A DNA stretch of 64,000 nucleotides from Alkalimonas collagenimarina (GTDB lineage Bacteria > Pseudomonadota > Gammaproteobacteria > Enterobacterales > Alteromonadaceae). Below, in pieces: positions 46,161 to 57,616 of the stretch. The DNA is taken from NCBI RefSeq assembly GCF_030717845.1, contig NZ_JAUZVZ010000005.1:124001-188000 (forward strand). Reading direction: 5' to 3'. Numbering within the stretch: position 1 is the stretch's first letter; each line of letters starts with the position of its first letter. The notes below the pieces were generated by a model, which worked only from the letters and a program-made list of their open reading frames with translations, was not told the origin of the DNA and did no database searches. A program made the position numbers and the translations under genes.

Positions 46161-47408
46161 ATGGCCATTTACGCTTTAGGCATTAATCACAAGACAGCTC
46201 CGGTAGCACTGCGTGAACAAGTGGCTTTTGCGCCTGAGCAGGTGCCATTTGCATTGCGGGAGCTGGCAGCTGTAGCAAATGTCACTGATGCGGTGATCCT
46301 GTCGACCTGCAATCGAACTGAGCTGTATTTTAACGGTTCTACCGAGCAAGCGGAACAGGTGATTGCCTGGTTAAGTGATTTTCATAAGTTAACTAGCCTG
46401 CAGTTGCAACCGCATTTGTATCTGTATCAGCAGCAAGATGCGGCCTCACACCTGATGCGGGTCGCTGCCGGGTTAGATTCATTGGTCCTTGGTGAGCCAC
46501 AAATTCTGGGGCAAGTGAAGCAAGCTTACAATCAATCCCGACAAGCGGGTACCATTAATCCGCAATTTGAGCGTTTATTTCAAAAAACTTTTGCCATTGC
46601 TAAGCAGGTGAGAACGGATACCGATATTGGTGCCAATGCTGTATCCGTAGCATTTGTTGCCGTTAGTCTGGCTAAGCAAATTTTTGGTAAGTTGGATCAT
46701 GTGTCAGTGTTACTTATTGGCGCAGGTGAAACCATTGAACTGGTGGCGAGGCATTTAAAAGAACAAGGGGCCACCAAGCTTACCGTAGCTAATCGCACCT
46801 ATGAGCGTGGTCTGCAGATGGCCGAGCCGTTTGGTGCGGATGTAGTAACCTTGGCTCAGGTTCCTTCGGTGCTCAGCAAAGCCGATATTGTCATTAGCTC
46901 AACCGCTAGCACCTTGCCCATCGTCGGTAAAGGCATGGTGGAGCAAGCGCTAAAAGCTCGTCGGCACAAGCCGATGTTTCTGGTTGATCTGGCAGTACCT
47001 CGCGATATTGAGGCTCAGGTTGCTGAACTGGATGATGCCTATTTGTATACCGTGGATGATCTGCAAACCATTATTGCGCAAAACCGGGAATCGCGGCAGC
47101 AAGCGGCGCAACAAGCTGAACTTATTATCGATCAGGGTGTTGCTGAGTTTCAGCAATGGCAAGTGTTGCAAGGCAATGTTGACTGGGTGCGGGATTATCG
47201 GCAGCAGTGCGAACAGATAAAAAATGAATTGCTGGCCAAGGCGGTAAATCAGTTAGTTGCCGGCCAGGAGCCTGAAAAAGTGATGGCTGAACTGGCCACC
47301 AAACTCAGTAATCGTCTGATGCACAGCCCGACCAAAGCCATTCGTCATTTGGTGCAGGAAGAACAGGTGCAGCCGCAGGCATTAATTTCTCTTTTACTCG
47401 ATCTCTAA
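46161..47408 (+). CDS. hemA: glutamyl-tRNA reductase HemA
   Basis: HemA reduces Glu-tRNA to glutamate semialdehyde, the entry to tetrapyrrole synthesis. The 415-residue product has the catalytic Cys in ILSTCNRTELYF (about 50), the family signature HLMRVAAGLDSLVLGEPQILGQVK, an NADPH domain with VLLIGAGETIELVARHLKEQG, and a C-terminal dimerisation helix. E. coli HemA is 418 aa. It heads hemA-prfA-prmC with short gaps. Confidence 0.97.
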   Translation: MAIYALGINHKTAPVALREQVAFAPEQVPFALRELAAVANVTDAVILSTCNRTELYFNGSTEQAEQVIAWLSDFHKLTSLQLQPHLYLYQQQDAASHLMRVAAGLDSLVLGEPQILGQVKQAYNQSRQAGTINPQFERLFQKTFAIAKQVRTDTDIGANAVSVAFVAVSLAKQIFGKLDHVSVLLIGAGETIELVARHLKEQGATKLTVANRTYERGLQMAEPFGADVVTLAQVPSVLSKADIVISSTASTLPIVGKGMVEQALKARRHKPMFLVDLAVPRDIEAQVAELDDAYLYTVDDLQTIIAQNRESRQQAAQQAELIIDQGVAEFQQWQVLQGNVDWVRDYRQQCEQIKNELLAKAVNQLVAGQEPEKVMAELATKLSNRLMHSPTKAIRHLVQEEQVQPQALISLLLDL

Positions 47409-47426
47409 CAAGGTGATACAACCATC

Positions 47427-48515
47427 ATGAAAGCATCGGTTTACCATAAACTTGAAGCATTGGCAGAACGCTACGAAGAGGTGCAGGCTTTATTAAGCGA
47501 TGCTTCTATTATTGCCAATCAAGATCGTTTCCGGGAATTATCGAAAGAATACAGTCAGCTGGAAGACGTGAGTAAGGCGTTCCAGCAGTTTCAGCAGGTT
47601 GGTAGTGATTTGGAAGCTACTGAACTGATGTTGCAAGATACCGATGCTGATGTGCGTGAGATGGCACAGGAAGAACAAAAAGAACTCAAAAGTCAGTTGT
47701 TGCAATTAGAAGCTGACCTGCAAGTATTGATGCTGCCTACCGATCCCAATGACAACAAAAACTGTTTTCTTGAGATCCGTGCTGGAGCTGGCGGAGATGA
47801 AGCGGCTATTTTTGCCGGCGATCTGTTTCGCATGTACAGCCGTTTTGCCGAACGTAAAGGCTGGCGGTTGGAAGTGATGAGTGCCAGTGAAGGCGAGCAC
47901 GGCGGCTACAAAGAGGTGATTGCCTTTTTAAGCGGCGATGGCGTGTACGGTACCCTGAAGTTTGAGTCTGGTGGTCATCGGGTTCAACGAGTTCCTGCGA
48001 CAGAGTCACAGGGCAGGGTGCATACCTCTGCCTGTACAGTGGCAGTTATGGCGGAAATCCCCGAAAGCGAAGCGATAGAAATTAATCCGGCTGATTTAAA
48101 GGTCGATACCTACCGTGCCTCTGGGGCCGGTGGTCAGCACGTTAACCGGACAGATTCTGCTATTCGTATCACTCATATTCCCACTGGGATCGTCGTGGAA
48201 TGTCAGGAAGAACGCTCTCAACATAAAAACCGTGCTAAGGCGATGAGCGTGCTGCAGTCTCGTATCCAGGCCGCTGAAGATGAAAAGCGACGGTTATCAG
48301 AAGAATCGACCCGACGTTTGCTGGTAGGCAGTGGCGATCGCTCTGAACGAATTCGTACCTACAATTTCCCGCAAGGCCGGCTGACTGATCATCGTATCAA
48401 TCTCACCTTATACCGTTTGCTTGAAGTGGTAGAAGGTTCGCTTGAGTTGGTATTGGAGCCGATTCAACAAGAGCACCAGGCAGATTTGCTGGCTGCCATG
48501 TCGGAAGATAACTAA
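47427..48515 (+). CDS. prfA: peptide chain release factor 1 PrfA
   Basis: RF1 ends translation at UAA and UAG. The 362-residue product has the helical domain 1, the codon-recognition region (a PxT-type loop near 185-190: [19 protein letters not shown]) and the GGQ motif in [18 protein letters not shown] (about 235), whose Gln is methylated by PrmC encoded next. It follows hemA by 18 bases. Length equals the family norm (E. coli 360). Confidence 0.97.
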   Translation: MKASVYHKLEALAERYEEVQALLSDASIIANQDRFRELSKEYSQLEDVSKAFQQFQQVGSDLEATELMLQDTDADVREMAQEEQKELKSQLLQLEADLQVLMLPTDPNDNKNCFLEIRAGAGGDEAAIFAGDLFRMYSRFAERKGWRLEVMSASEGEHGGYKEVIAFLSGDGVYGTLKFESGGHRVQRVPATESQGRVHTSACTVAVMAEIPESEAIEINPADLKVDTYRASGAGGQHVNRTDSAIRITHIPTGIVVECQEERSQHKNRAKAMSVLQSRIQAAEDEKRRLSEESTRRLLVGSGDRSERIRTYNFPQGRLTDHRINLTLYRLLEVVEGSLELVLEPIQQEHQADLLAAMSEDN

Positions 48516-48531
48516 ACAGACGAGCTGAGCT

Positions 48532-49377
48532 ATGAGCATCTGTATTACCGCTTGGCTGTTGCAAGCCAAACAGCAATTGGCTGCCGTAACTCATGAAGCC
48601 AATGTGGAAGCAAAATATTGCTGCAGCTTTGTGCTACAGCAATCCAATACGTATCTGTACACTCATGGAGATCAGCAGCTTACGCCTGAGCAATTGCTGC
48701 AATTGCAAACCATTATGCAGCGCAGGTTGACAGGAGAGCCGCTGGCTTACATCTTACGGCAATGGCACTTCTGGGATTTTGAGCTAGAAGTGGCTCCGGC
48801 TACTTTAATCCCACGAGCGGATACCGAAGTTCTAGTCGAAAAAGCCTTAGCGTTAGTCGGCCCAGATCCAGCTCACATCGTCGACTTGGGTACCGGCACG
48901 GGTGCGATTGCATTGGCGTTGGCTAAGGAGCGCCCAGATTGTCAGGTGACTGGTTTGGATCGTCAAATGGATGCTGTTGATTTAGCTATCCGCAATGCTG
49001 AGCGATTACAGCTTCGCAATTGTCGTTTTCTTTACAGCGATTGGTGTACTGCATTAGTTGGATCTGAGCAAAGCGTTGATTTGATCGTCAGTAACCCTCC
49101 CTATATCGATGTCACTGATCCGCATTTAGCCTGTGGTGATGTTCGTTTTGAGCCTGCATCTGCCTTGGTGGCTGCAAATGAAGGGCTTGCCGATATCCAG
49201 CAAATCATCAGTCAATGTACTGGCTACCTTCGCTCAGGCGGATGGCTGGTATTGGAGCATGGCTATCAACAAGCTGAGCAGGTAGCTTCCTTATTAACTC
49301 AGGCAGGTTTTGCTCAGGTAGAATCAGAAAAAGACTATGGCGGTCAATGGCGTATCAGTTTTGGTCGGTGGCATTAA
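48532..49377 (+). CDS. prmC: release-factor glutamine methyltransferase PrmC
   Basis: PrmC methylates the GGQ glutamine of release factors. The 281-residue product has an N-terminal helical domain (RRLTGEPLAYILRQWHFW, about 70), the SAM-binding VDLGTGTGAIALALAKERP (about 118-137), and the catalytic NPPY in IVSNPPYIDV. Length is standard (E. coli 277). It follows prfA by 16 bases, matching its substrate gene. Confidence 0.96.
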   Translation: MSICITAWLLQAKQQLAAVTHEANVEAKYCCSFVLQQSNTYLYTHGDQQLTPEQLLQLQTIMQRRLTGEPLAYILRQWHFWDFELEVAPATLIPRADTEVLVEKALALVGPDPAHIVDLGTGTGAIALALAKERPDCQVTGLDRQMDAVDLAIRNAERLQLRNCRFLYSDWCTALVGSEQSVDLIVSNPPYIDVTDPHLACGDVRFEPASALVAANEGLADIQQIISQCTGYLRSGGWLVLEHGYQQAEQVASLLTQAGFAQVESEKDYGGQWRISFGRWH

Positions 49378-49467
49378 AGGTACATTTTTCTACGGATAAA
49401 TTTTGACCTATGGCATTTCAGCGCATATAACTAAGAGTATAAATGGACGCTTTAGGAAGCTAAACGC

Positions 49468-51051
49468 ATGAATGATGACTTTTTATTTGCCGATGAACCG
49501 GATGAAGAGACTCCGCTGTCAGAAGCTCAAGGCTCATCAGGCCAGTGGAAAGTCATGATTGTGGATGATGAGCCAGAAGTGCATGCAGTCACTAAGCTTG
49601 CATTGAATGATTTTAGTTTTCAGGGTAAGTCCATTGAATTCATCAGTGCTTATTCTGGTGCTGAAGCGAAAGCACTGCTAGCACAACACCCCAACACAGC
49701 GATTATTTTGTTGGATGTGGTGATGGAAACCGATGATGCTGGCCTGCTAGTGGCGCAATACATCCGTGAAGAGCTGGCCAATACACACGTACGTATTATT
49801 CTTCGAACCGGGCAGCCAGGGCAAGCGCCAGAGCGCCAGGTCATTGTTAATTATGATATTAATGATTATAAGTCGAAAACGGAACTGACCGCTCAGAAGC
49901 TATTTACTGTGGTGATGTCGAGTTTGCGTTCCTATCGCGATATTCTCGCCATCGATCATAGTCGGCAGGGACTAGAAAAAATCATTCATGCCTCCGCTGA
50001 TTTGTTTTCAGCGCACTCGATGGAGCAGTTTATTGATGGGGTGTTGCAGCAACTGACCTCGATTTTGGGCTGCAACGATGATGCATTATTAGTGACGTCC
50101 TCGTTAGTGGCCGGCAACCCTGCTGAGGATACTGATCCTGAACACTTGATTGTCTTCGCTGGCATGGGAGAGTTTGAAAAGCGGGAAGGCCAGCCAGTCA
50201 CTGAAGTTTTGGAAAACAGCTTGCTACAAGCTTTTTATGATGCGTTAAAAAGCAAAGCGATTGTCTACAAAGAAAACTATCTGGTGGCGTATTGCACCAG
50301 CAAGTTTACGCATGGCTCTTTGTTGTATGTTTCGGGCTTGCCCGGTCAGATCAGTGATAGCCAAAAAAAATTGATTGAGCTATTTTCGCAAAATGTACAA
50401 ATTGCCTATGAAAATGTGCAATTACAAAATGAAATTGAAGATACCCAACGGGAAATAGTCTATCGCTTAAGTGAAGCCGTTGAGCATCGCTCCATTGAAA
50501 CCGGCAATCATGTTAAGCGCGTGGCTTTTATCTGTTACGATCTGGCAAAGGCGTATGGTTTACCGGAGGATGAGGCAGAAAAGCTGATGTTTGCCTCACC
50601 GTTGCATGATGTTGGCAAAGTAGGTATCCCGGATGGAATTTTAAATAAACCGATGAAGCTGGATGAGCGCGAGTGGGAAGTAATGAAAACACATGCCAGT
50701 ATAGGTTATGAAATCCTGAAAAACTCGAAGCGAGCTATTATTCAGGCTGGAGCCATCATTGCGCGCGATCATCATGAGAAGTGGGATGGTAGCGGCTATC
50801 CGGCCGGTAAAAAGGGGGAGGACATCCATATTTATGGTCGTATAGCCGCCATTGCTGATGTTTATGATGCACTGCGACATCGGCGTTGTTATAAATCAGC
50901 CTGGCCGTTGGAAAAGGTGATCGATACTATCGAGAAAGGATCGGGCAGTCAGTTCGACCCACAACTGGTGACTCTGTTTAAAAGTAGAGTTGAAAAGCTG
51001 GAAGCGATTTTAAAAAAATACCCGGATTCCGATGAGGATGATGTTCGTTAA
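49468..51051 (+). CDS. response regulator with DUF3369 and HD-GYP domains (cyclic-di-GMP phosphodiesterase type)
   Basis: The 527-residue protein has an N-terminal receiver domain (VMIVDDEPEVHAVTKLAL at about 29-46; phospho-Asp in IILLDVVMETDDAG; Lys in NDYKSKTELT), a central DUF3369 GAF-like region (about 165-310), and an HD-GYP domain with HDVGKVGIPDGILNKP (about 390) and HHEKWDGSGYPAGKKG. HD-GYP proteins break down cyclic di-GMP, lowering biofilm and raising motility signals. The metal ligands and GYP motif look intact, so activity is expected. It sits between prmC and kdsA, where SirB-type genes are often found. AGGAAG precedes the ATG. Confidence 0.9.
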   Translation: MNDDFLFADEPDEETPLSEAQGSSGQWKVMIVDDEPEVHAVTKLALNDFSFQGKSIEFISAYSGAEAKALLAQHPNTAIILLDVVMETDDAGLLVAQYIREELANTHVRIILRTGQPGQAPERQVIVNYDINDYKSKTELTAQKLFTVVMSSLRSYRDILAIDHSRQGLEKIIHASADLFSAHSMEQFIDGVLQQLTSILGCNDDALLVTSSLVAGNPAEDTDPEHLIVFAGMGEFEKREGQPVTEVLENSLLQAFYDALKSKAIVYKENYLVAYCTSKFTHGSLLYVSGLPGQISDSQKKLIELFSQNVQIAYENVQLQNEIEDTQREIVYRLSEAVEHRSIETGNHVKRVAFICYDLAKAYGLPEDEAEKLMFASPLHDVGKVGIPDGILNKPMKLDEREWEVMKTHASIGYEILKNSKRAIIQAGAIIARDHHEKWDGSGYPAGKKGEDIHIYGRIAAIADVYDALRHRRCYKSAWPLEKVIDTIEKGSGSQFDPQLVTLFKSRVEKLEAILKKYPDSDEDDVR

Positions 51052-51063
51052 GTGGTAAGTTAA

Positions 51064-51921
<858 letters not shown>

Positions 51922-51953
51922 TTAAGTTAACAGCCCTCTACGTGCAGCAATGA

Positions 51954-54395
51954 TCAATAGCGTTGTTGCACGTAATGCTTCACTTCTTCAAAGCGTTCAT
52001 GCAACTGCAAGCAATACTCTTGGATCACCGACCAATCTTTTTCCTCACTCGCCTCTTCCAACAAGGTTGCACAACTCGCTAGTGCCAATGCACCGACACT
52101 TTTAGCCATGGCTTTTAATTGATGCGTTTGATAGCGCAAAGCAGAGCGATCTCGTTGCTCTTTCGCTGTGTCCAGTTGCTTGAATAGCTCAACGGCCTGT
52201 TGAACGAAGAAGTTCAGGTGCTCTTCATGTTTGTCAGGGTCATTTCCAAGATAATTGGCTATGGTGGTAAAACAAATAGGAGCTTGATGGTCTACTTCGA
52301 TGGCAGTTTGTTGAGATAACATGCCTTTATTGACTTGATGAGTTAGTGGTAACCAGCGATTCAGAATGCTTTCCAGCATTTTCAGTTCAATCGGTTTGGT
52401 AATATAACTATCCATACCCAGACTAAGACACTTTTGTTCTTCCCCCTTGAGGGCATTGGCAGTAATAGCGACAATGCGGGTAAAATGACTATCATCATCC
52501 ACTTGCAATGCTTCTTTACGAATGGCCTCGGTCAAATCGTAGCCACTCATATTAGGCATGTGCAAATCAGTTAACACCAAGGGATAACGATAGCGACGCC
52601 ACATGTCTAAGGCGATAGCGCCATCGTCAGCCACTTCGGCAGCATAGCCCAGCGCGTTTAATTGATCCAAAATCACCTTTTGGTTCATTACATTGTCTTC
52701 TGCCAATAAAATTAATTGCTGATGTTGTCGAGCGGCCTCGATGGCCGGTGCGGTCTTGATACTGTTTTCCGATGATTGCGAGGTAGTTGCGATGCGGGGT
52801 TTACGCCCGGCTGCTATTAAAACAGCATCAAGCACATGACTACGACAAATCGGTGAACTATGAATGTACATCAAACGAGGGTTAGTTTGTTCCGCGAGCT
52901 CAATCAGATTGGTAATGACGACAAATTGCACCTGCTGAAGGTTGCTATGCTGGAGTAAACGATCAATATCAGCTTGGCTAATTTGTTCATAGGTGGCATC
53001 TAACAACCAGACCGGTTTTATTTTTGGCGGCAATGGCGTTTGGCTCTCAGCTCGTTGAAACAACGGTTCGATCGTTTGGAAGGCATGGTAGTCAGCGCCG
53101 GTGTAATTGAGGTAGGCCTCCAAGTGTTCATGGTTATGCCAATCTTTGCTAAATAACACCAGTTGAATATCAGCCAATAATTCTTTATTCAGATAACGCA
53201 CTTCTTCAGAACGGCGCATCGGGATCTGCACAGAGAACTCGGTGCCCTTATCAAGTTCACTCTGTACCTGAATATCGCCATACATCAGTGATGTTAGCCG
53301 TTGGCAAATTGATAGCCCAAGACCAGTCCCGCCAAACTTTCGCGTAATGGAGCCTTCGGCCTGGTTAAATGGTTGGAAGACATAATTAATTTGTCGCTTT
53401 GTCATGCCTTTACCATTATCAATGATGCTGAAACGGATCTGGCTGTAATCCATGGTTTCTTCCAGTAAATCAGCACGAATAATCACTAAGCCGGTCTTTT
53501 CTGGGGTGGTATCGGTAAATTTAATGGCGTTACCAGCCAGATTGTAAAGAATTTGTCGTAATCGAACGGGATCACCATACAAGCCGTCCGGGATCTTGGG
53601 ATCAATGAAGACTTTTAAATCAATTTGGCGCTGATAAGCGACCGAGACCAGAATGCGTCCAACCGCTTCAAGGATATCAGCCAGCGATAATGGAATGCTC
53701 TCTAGTTCCAGCTTGCCAGCTTCAATTTTAGAGAAATCAAGAATGTCATCCAAAATTCGCAACAGGGAAAACGAAGACTCCCGGATGGTGTCCGTCATGC
53801 GAAACTGTGCGTTAGAAAGCTGCGTCTTGCGCAGTAAGTCCATGGTGCCAATAATACCATTCATGGGTGTACGTATTTCGTGGCTCATGGTGGCTAGAAA
53901 AGTAGATTTTGCTTCATTGGCTTTTTCAGCGGTCAATTTGGCGGTTTCCAGTGCATCGGTACGCTCTTTGATCCGTTGTTCAATTTCCTGACGCAATTGC
54001 ACAATGTCTTGTTGTGATTGCGCAAGTTTATGGTCACTTTTTTCAATCCGCTGAAATAAGCGATTGATGTAACTGGCCAACACCCCAAAGTCGTTTTCGA
54101 CATGTTCTTCGAGTTTGTTGCTGAAGCTGTCTTGTTGCATCACTGAACTCGTGTGTGCAATCAACCCACTGAGTGGTTTATCAATAAAGCGGTTCAACCA
54201 GCTTGCCAGTGCCCATGCCATAAGACATGCAAGACTTAATCCCATCGCAGCTGCAAGCCACCATTGCTGTGATGGGATGGCACTTAAAGAATCAGCTGTC
54301 AGCCAGAGCAAACCTAAGGCGAGCAGCAAGCAAAAAAACAGGCACAATGGCAAAATTCGTCGTAATAAAAGAGAGAAAAAAGATGTTTTTTCCAT
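51954..54395 (-). CDS. hybrid sensor histidine kinase (HAMP-HisKA-HATPase-REC-HPt)
   Basis: The 813-residue membrane protein has two hydrophobic segments near 12-35 and 44-66 with almost no periplasmic loop. Then come a HAMP-like linker and coiled coil (about 68-165), HisKA with phospho-His at about 172 in [11 protein letters not shown], HATPase ([31 protein letters not shown]), a degenerate receiver-like region, a full receiver ([24 protein letters not shown]) and an HPt domain ([15 protein letters not shown]). It resembles the BarA/UvrY-type phosphorelay kinase. BarA acts upstream of CsrA in relatives, but this link is inference. No partner regulator is adjacent. Confidence 0.9.
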   Translation of the reverse strand: MEKTSFFSLLLRRILPLCLFFCLLLALGLLWLTADSLSAIPSQQWWLAAAMGLSLACLMAWALASWLNRFIDKPLSGLIAHTSSVMQQDSFSNKLEEHVENDFGVLASYINRLFQRIEKSDHKLAQSQQDIVQLRQEIEQRIKERTDALETAKLTAEKANEAKSTFLATMSHEIRTPMNGIIGTMDLLRKTQLSNAQFRMTDTIRESSFSLLRILDDILDFSKIEAGKLELESIPLSLADILEAVGRILVSVAYQRQIDLKVFIDPKIPDGLYGDPVRLRQILYNLAGNAIKFTDTTPEKTGLVIIRADLLEETMDYSQIRFSIIDNGKGMTKRQINYVFQPFNQAEGSITRKFGGTGLGLSICQRLTSLMYGDIQVQSELDKGTEFSVQIPMRRSEEVRYLNKELLADIQLVLFSKDWHNHEHLEAYLNYTGADYHAFQTIEPLFQRAESQTPLPPKIKPVWLLDATYEQISQADIDRLLQHSNLQQVQFVVITNLIELAEQTNPRLMYIHSSPICRSHVLDAVLIAAGRKPRIATTSQSSENSIKTAPAIEAARQHQQLILLAEDNVMNQKVILDQLNALGYAAEVADDGAIALDMWRRYRYPLVLTDLHMPNMSGYDLTEAIRKEALQVDDDSHFTRIVAITANALKGEEQKCLSLGMDSYITKPIELKMLESILNRWLPLTHQVNKGMLSQQTAIEVDHQAPICFTTIANYLGNDPDKHEEHLNFFVQQAVELFKQLDTAKEQRDRSALRYQTHQLKAMAKSVGALALASCATLLEEASEEKDWSVIQEYCLQLHERFEEVKHYVQQRY

Positions 54396-54617
54396 GCAAA
54401 ATCCGAAGCTGATGTTTGAAGTGCTGCTGTTTGCTTATTGGCCACCCAACAGAGTGAGTTTAGCATACCAAAACTTGCTTACGACAAAAAAACAGACGAA
54501 TGAGCTTATAGACAAGCAAGCAGGGAACGCAGAGTGCTCAGAGAATAAGCGAACACGTTCGCAGCCAAAAAAAATGATTGACTTGCAACGCCAAAATCCG
54601 TTTAATACCACCCCGTT

Positions 54618-54693
54618 GCCCAGATAGCTCAGTCGGTAGAGCAGAGGATTGAAAATCCTCGTGTCGGTGGTTCGATTCCGCCTCTGGGCACCA
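54618..54693 (+). tRNA. tRNA-Phe (anticodon GAA), copy 1
   Basis: This 76-nt cloverleaf has acceptor GCCCAGA/TCTGGGC, anticodon loop TTGAAAA (GAA) and encoded CCA. The CCA is part of a perfect 10-bp inverted repeat CACCATTTTT/AAAAATGGTG (54689-54712) that abuts the mature end and could be a terminator or processing signal. Confidence 0.95.
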
Positions 54694-54747
54694 TTTTTTT
54701 CCAAAAATGGTGTGTTGCAACTCTTGTTTAGGCTTCACAGCCGAAAT

Positions 54748-54823
54748 GCCCAGATAGCTCAGTCGGTAGAGCAGAGGATTGAAAATCCTCGTGTCGGTGG
54801 TTCGATTCCGCCTCTGGGCACCA
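54748..54823 (+). tRNA. tRNA-Phe (anticodon GAA), copy 2
   Basis: Identical in sequence to copy 1 and 54 bases downstream. Its 3' tail (54807-54840) is repeated at 55067-55100, after two 76-bp repeat units. Confidence 0.95.
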
Positions 54824-54900
54824 TTTCAAACTTGATTCTCTTGTTTAAATAATATCTTATTTTCTTTCTAACTCTGTTTAGCGGAATCTCGCGCTATACC

Positions 54901-55100
54901 TTCGGTGGTCCGATTGTTCGCACCATCCCTGGCGCTCACCTGCTAATGCAGGCCAGCTAGAACTGTCCAAAGCCACTCCCGGCGGCTTTGTGTTCGCACC
55001 ATCCCTGGCGCTCACCTGCTAATGCAGGCCAGCTAGAGCTGTCCAAAGCAGCTCCTGGCAGCTTGGTCCGCCTCTGGGCACCATTTCAAGCTTGACTCCC
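54901..55100 (+). repeat. 76-bp tandem repeats ending in a copied tRNA-Phe 3' tail
   Basis: Two units, 54915-54990 and 54991-55066, share 70 of 76 bases; the first 47 are identical. Each starts with a GCACCAT like a tRNA end and contains CTGG...CCTGC-TAAT-GCAGG-CCAG, a nested hairpin. Unit 1 can also form AAAGCC/GGCTTT and unit 2 GAGCTG/CAGCTC. Just before unit 1, TCGGTGGTCCGATT resembles the tRNA-Phe T-arm. After unit 2 the last 23 bases of the tRNA-Phe region recur exactly. The 375-base gap before deoB holds nothing else recognisable. The plan resembles the tRNA-derived repeats of E. coli tyrT, which yield the rtT RNA. Confidence 0.85.
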
Positions 55101-55198
55101 TTTCTTCCCTATTAACATCATTTCTGTTTGAAACTTGATATACTTATCGCATGATGAAATTCAGAGTTGTGGTTCAACCATGACGAAGTGAGGCTAAA

Positions 55199-56413
55199 AT
55201 GGCAAAAGCTGTAATTTTAGTGCTGGATAGCTTTGGTATCGGCAGTGCGCCCGATGCTGATCGTTTTGGTGATGTGGGGGCAAATACATTGGCCAGCATT
55301 GCTCGCGAATTTTCAAAGCAGAAAGGTCGGTCTTTGGCATTACCCAATCTGGCGAGCTTGGGGTTGATTAAAGCAGCTCGTCAGGCCTCGACTGATCCGA
55401 TTACGGTTGCTGATGCATCCCAAATTGCTGGTGCTTATGGCTATGCCGCCGAGCTAAGTAGTGGCAAGGATACTCCGAGCGGTCACTGGGAAATTGCAGG
55501 TGTGCCCGTGTTGTTTGAATGGGGATACTTTCACAACAAAACCGACAGCTTCCCGGCAGAGCTCATTGAGAAACTTTGTGCTGAAACGGGAGTGACGGGG
55601 GTGTTGGGCAATTGCCATGCCTCGGGTACTGAGATTTTAAAGAAACTTGGCGATGAGCATATACGAACTGGCAAGCCAATTTGTTATACCTCAGCGGATA
55701 GTGTCTTTCAGGTCGCTGCTCATGAAGAACACTTTGGCTTGGAAAAACTGCTGGAATTTTGTCAGGTGGCACGCCGTTTATTGGATGAATACAATATCGG
55801 ACGAGTTATCGCCCGACCATTTTTAGGTGATGCGCCAGACAACTATGCCCGTACCGGCAATCGACGTGATTATTCGGTATTACCACCCGCGCCAACGGTA
55901 TTGGATAAACTAACCGCCAGCGGTGGAGAGGTGATCAGCATCGGTAAGATTGCCGATATCTATGCGCATCAGGGCATTAGTCAAAGTTTAAAAGCCACTG
56001 GGCTGGCCGCTTTGCTTGATACCACTCTGGCGCAGATGCAAACCGCCGCAGATCGTAGTTTGATTTTTACCAACCTGGTGGATTTTGACCAGAACTTTGG
56101 CCATCGCCGTGACCCCATCGGCTATGGTGAAGCGCTGGAGTATTTTGACCAACGTTTACCCGAGTTCTTGTCTGCATTGGACGATGATACCTTGCTGGTC
56201 CTGACTGCTGATCATGGCTGTGACCCTACATGGCCAGGTACCGAGCATACCCGGGAATACATCCCCGTGCTTTGTTATACCAAACAAATGGCAGATATTG
56301 AGTTAGGAGAGCGAGCGAGTTTCGCTGATATTGGCCAGACGTTAGCCAGCTACTTTTCACTGGATGCCATGGATTATGGTGAATCTTTTCTGCCTCAACT
56401 AATCAAAAATTAA
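55199..56413 (+). CDS. deoB: phosphopentomutase DeoB
   Basis: DeoB interconverts ribose (deoxyribose) 1- and 5-phosphates, linking nucleoside breakdown to central metabolism. The 404-residue alkaline-phosphatase-fold enzyme has metal-binding [14 protein letters not shown] at 7-20, the phosphoacceptor Thr in [11 protein letters not shown], and [14 protein letters not shown] and [18 protein letters not shown] with the other ligands. Length is typical (E. coli 407). GAGG lies 6 bases before the ATG. It precedes deoD by 13 bases. No deoA or deoC is in the window. Confidence 0.97.
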   Translation: MAKAVILVLDSFGIGSAPDADRFGDVGANTLASIAREFSKQKGRSLALPNLASLGLIKAARQASTDPITVADASQIAGAYGYAAELSSGKDTPSGHWEIAGVPVLFEWGYFHNKTDSFPAELIEKLCAETGVTGVLGNCHASGTEILKKLGDEHIRTGKPICYTSADSVFQVAAHEEHFGLEKLLEFCQVARRLLDEYNIGRVIARPFLGDAPDNYARTGNRRDYSVLPPAPTVLDKLTASGGEVISIGKIADIYAHQGISQSLKATGLAALLDTTLAQMQTAADRSLIFTNLVDFDQNFGHRRDPIGYGEALEYFDQRLPEFLSALDDDTLLVLTADHGCDPTWPGTEHTREYIPVLCYTKQMADIELGERASFADIGQTLASYFSLDAMDYGESFLPQLIKN

Positions 56414-56426
56414 GAGATATTGCATT

Positions 56427-57131
56427 ATGACAACACCTCATATTGAAGCCGCTTCGGGCGATATTGCATCCACGGTCTTGATGCCCGGTGACCCATTGCG
56501 AGCAAAACATATTGCTGAGACCTTTTTGCAAGACGTTCGCTGCGTTAATCAAGTTCGTAATATGTATGCTTATACCGGAACCTACCAAGGTAAGCCGGTT
56601 AGTGTCATGGGTTCGGGCATGGGTGTGCCATCTATGTCGATTTATGCCACTGAGTTGGTTAAGTTTTACGATGTGAAGCGTATTGTTCGGATTGGATCTT
56701 GTGGCGCGTTGCCGCGTGCCGTTAACGTACGGGATGTAGTGATTGCAATGGGTGCCAGTACCGACTCCTCCGTCAATCGAAATCGTTTGCAAGGCATGGA
56801 TTTTGCCGCGCTTGCCAGTTTTTCATTGATTGAAAAAGCAGTGGCTGCAGCCCGGCAGAAAAATATTTCGGTACAGGTGGGCAATGTGTTTACCTCAGAT
56901 CTATTTTACAACCCAAATGCAGAGCTATTTGATACCTTAGAAAAGTACGGCATCTTAGCCGTGGAAATGGAAGCTGCTGGTTTGTATGGTGTGGCGGCAG
57001 AGTATGGGATTGAAGCTTTGAGCATCCTGACGGTCAGCGATCATATCCGAACCGGTGAGTCATTAAGTGCCGAGCTACGCCAAACTTCTTTCAACGATAT
57101 GGTTGAAATTGCTCTTGGTTTAGTGGACTAA
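56427..57131 (+). CDS. deoD: purine-nucleoside phosphorylase DeoD
   Basis: DeoD splits purine nucleosides to base and (deoxy)ribose 1-phosphate. The 234-residue product has [18 protein letters not shown] at 17-34, the active-site [27 protein letters not shown], and [16 protein letters not shown]. It is of the hexameric bacterial type, close to E. coli DeoD (239 aa). With DeoB before and Gpt after, the operon recovers both sugar phosphate and purine base. Confidence 0.97.
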   Translation: MTTPHIEAASGDIASTVLMPGDPLRAKHIAETFLQDVRCVNQVRNMYAYTGTYQGKPVSVMGSGMGVPSMSIYATELVKFYDVKRIVRIGSCGALPRAVNVRDVVIAMGASTDSSVNRNRLQGMDFAALASFSLIEKAVAAARQKNISVQVGNVFTSDLFYNPNAELFDTLEKYGILAVEMEAAGLYGVAAEYGIEALSILTVSDHIRTGESLSAELRQTSFNDMVEIALGLVD

Positions 57132-57136
57132 CTGCT

Positions 57137-57613
57137 ATGTCGATGACTAATCATAAAATGTTTTACGTCTCATGGGAGGCCTTTCATCGGGCGAGCCGTG
57201 AGTTGGCAGCCAAGTTATTGACTGGCCGTTTTGATCGTATTTTGGCAGTCAGTCGGGGTGGTTTGGTACCCGCGACCATCCTTGCTCGCGAGTTGAACAT
57301 TCGCTTGCTGGATACTATTTGCATTGTGAGCTATCAGCACGATCAGCAGGGTGAATTATCGGTAATTAAAGGCTGCGACTGGCAGGATGATGAAAAGCTA
57401 TTGATTGTCGATGATCTTGTCGATACCGGCGAGACCGCTAAAGTACTGCAGCAGCAGTTTCCAAAAGCTACGTTAGCTACTGTGTATGCCAAGCCACTAG
57501 GTAAGCCGCTGGTAGATGTTTATGTCACTGATATCGAGCAGGATACGTGGATCCAACTACCGTGGGATACCGAGCTTAGTTACAGTGCGCCTTTAGTAGA
57601 GCAGCAAAACTAG
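57137..57613 (+). CDS. gpt: xanthine-guanine phosphoribosyltransferase Gpt
   Basis: Gpt converts xanthine, guanine and hypoxanthine to nucleotides using PRPP. The 158-residue product has VSRGGLVPATILARELNIR, the PRPP loop LLIVDDLVDTGETAKV, YAKPLGKPLVD and DTWIQLPWD, matching the E. coli enzyme (152 aa) in order. Start codons at 57137 and 57143 are both possible. It follows deoD by 5 bases and takes the purine bases freed by it. Prs elsewhere in the window supplies PRPP. Confidence 0.93.
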   Translation: MSMTNHKMFYVSWEAFHRASRELAAKLLTGRFDRILAVSRGGLVPATILARELNIRLLDTICIVSYQHDQQGELSVIKGCDWQDDEKLLIVDDLVDTGETAKVLQQQFPKATLATVYAKPLGKPLVDVYVTDIEQDTWIQLPWDTELSYSAPLVEQQN

Positions 57614-57616
57614 GCT

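Noticed and set aside
54435-54852. Open frames over tRNA-Phe genes
   Set aside because: They are created by tRNA sequence read as protein; no ribosome sites or families are seen.
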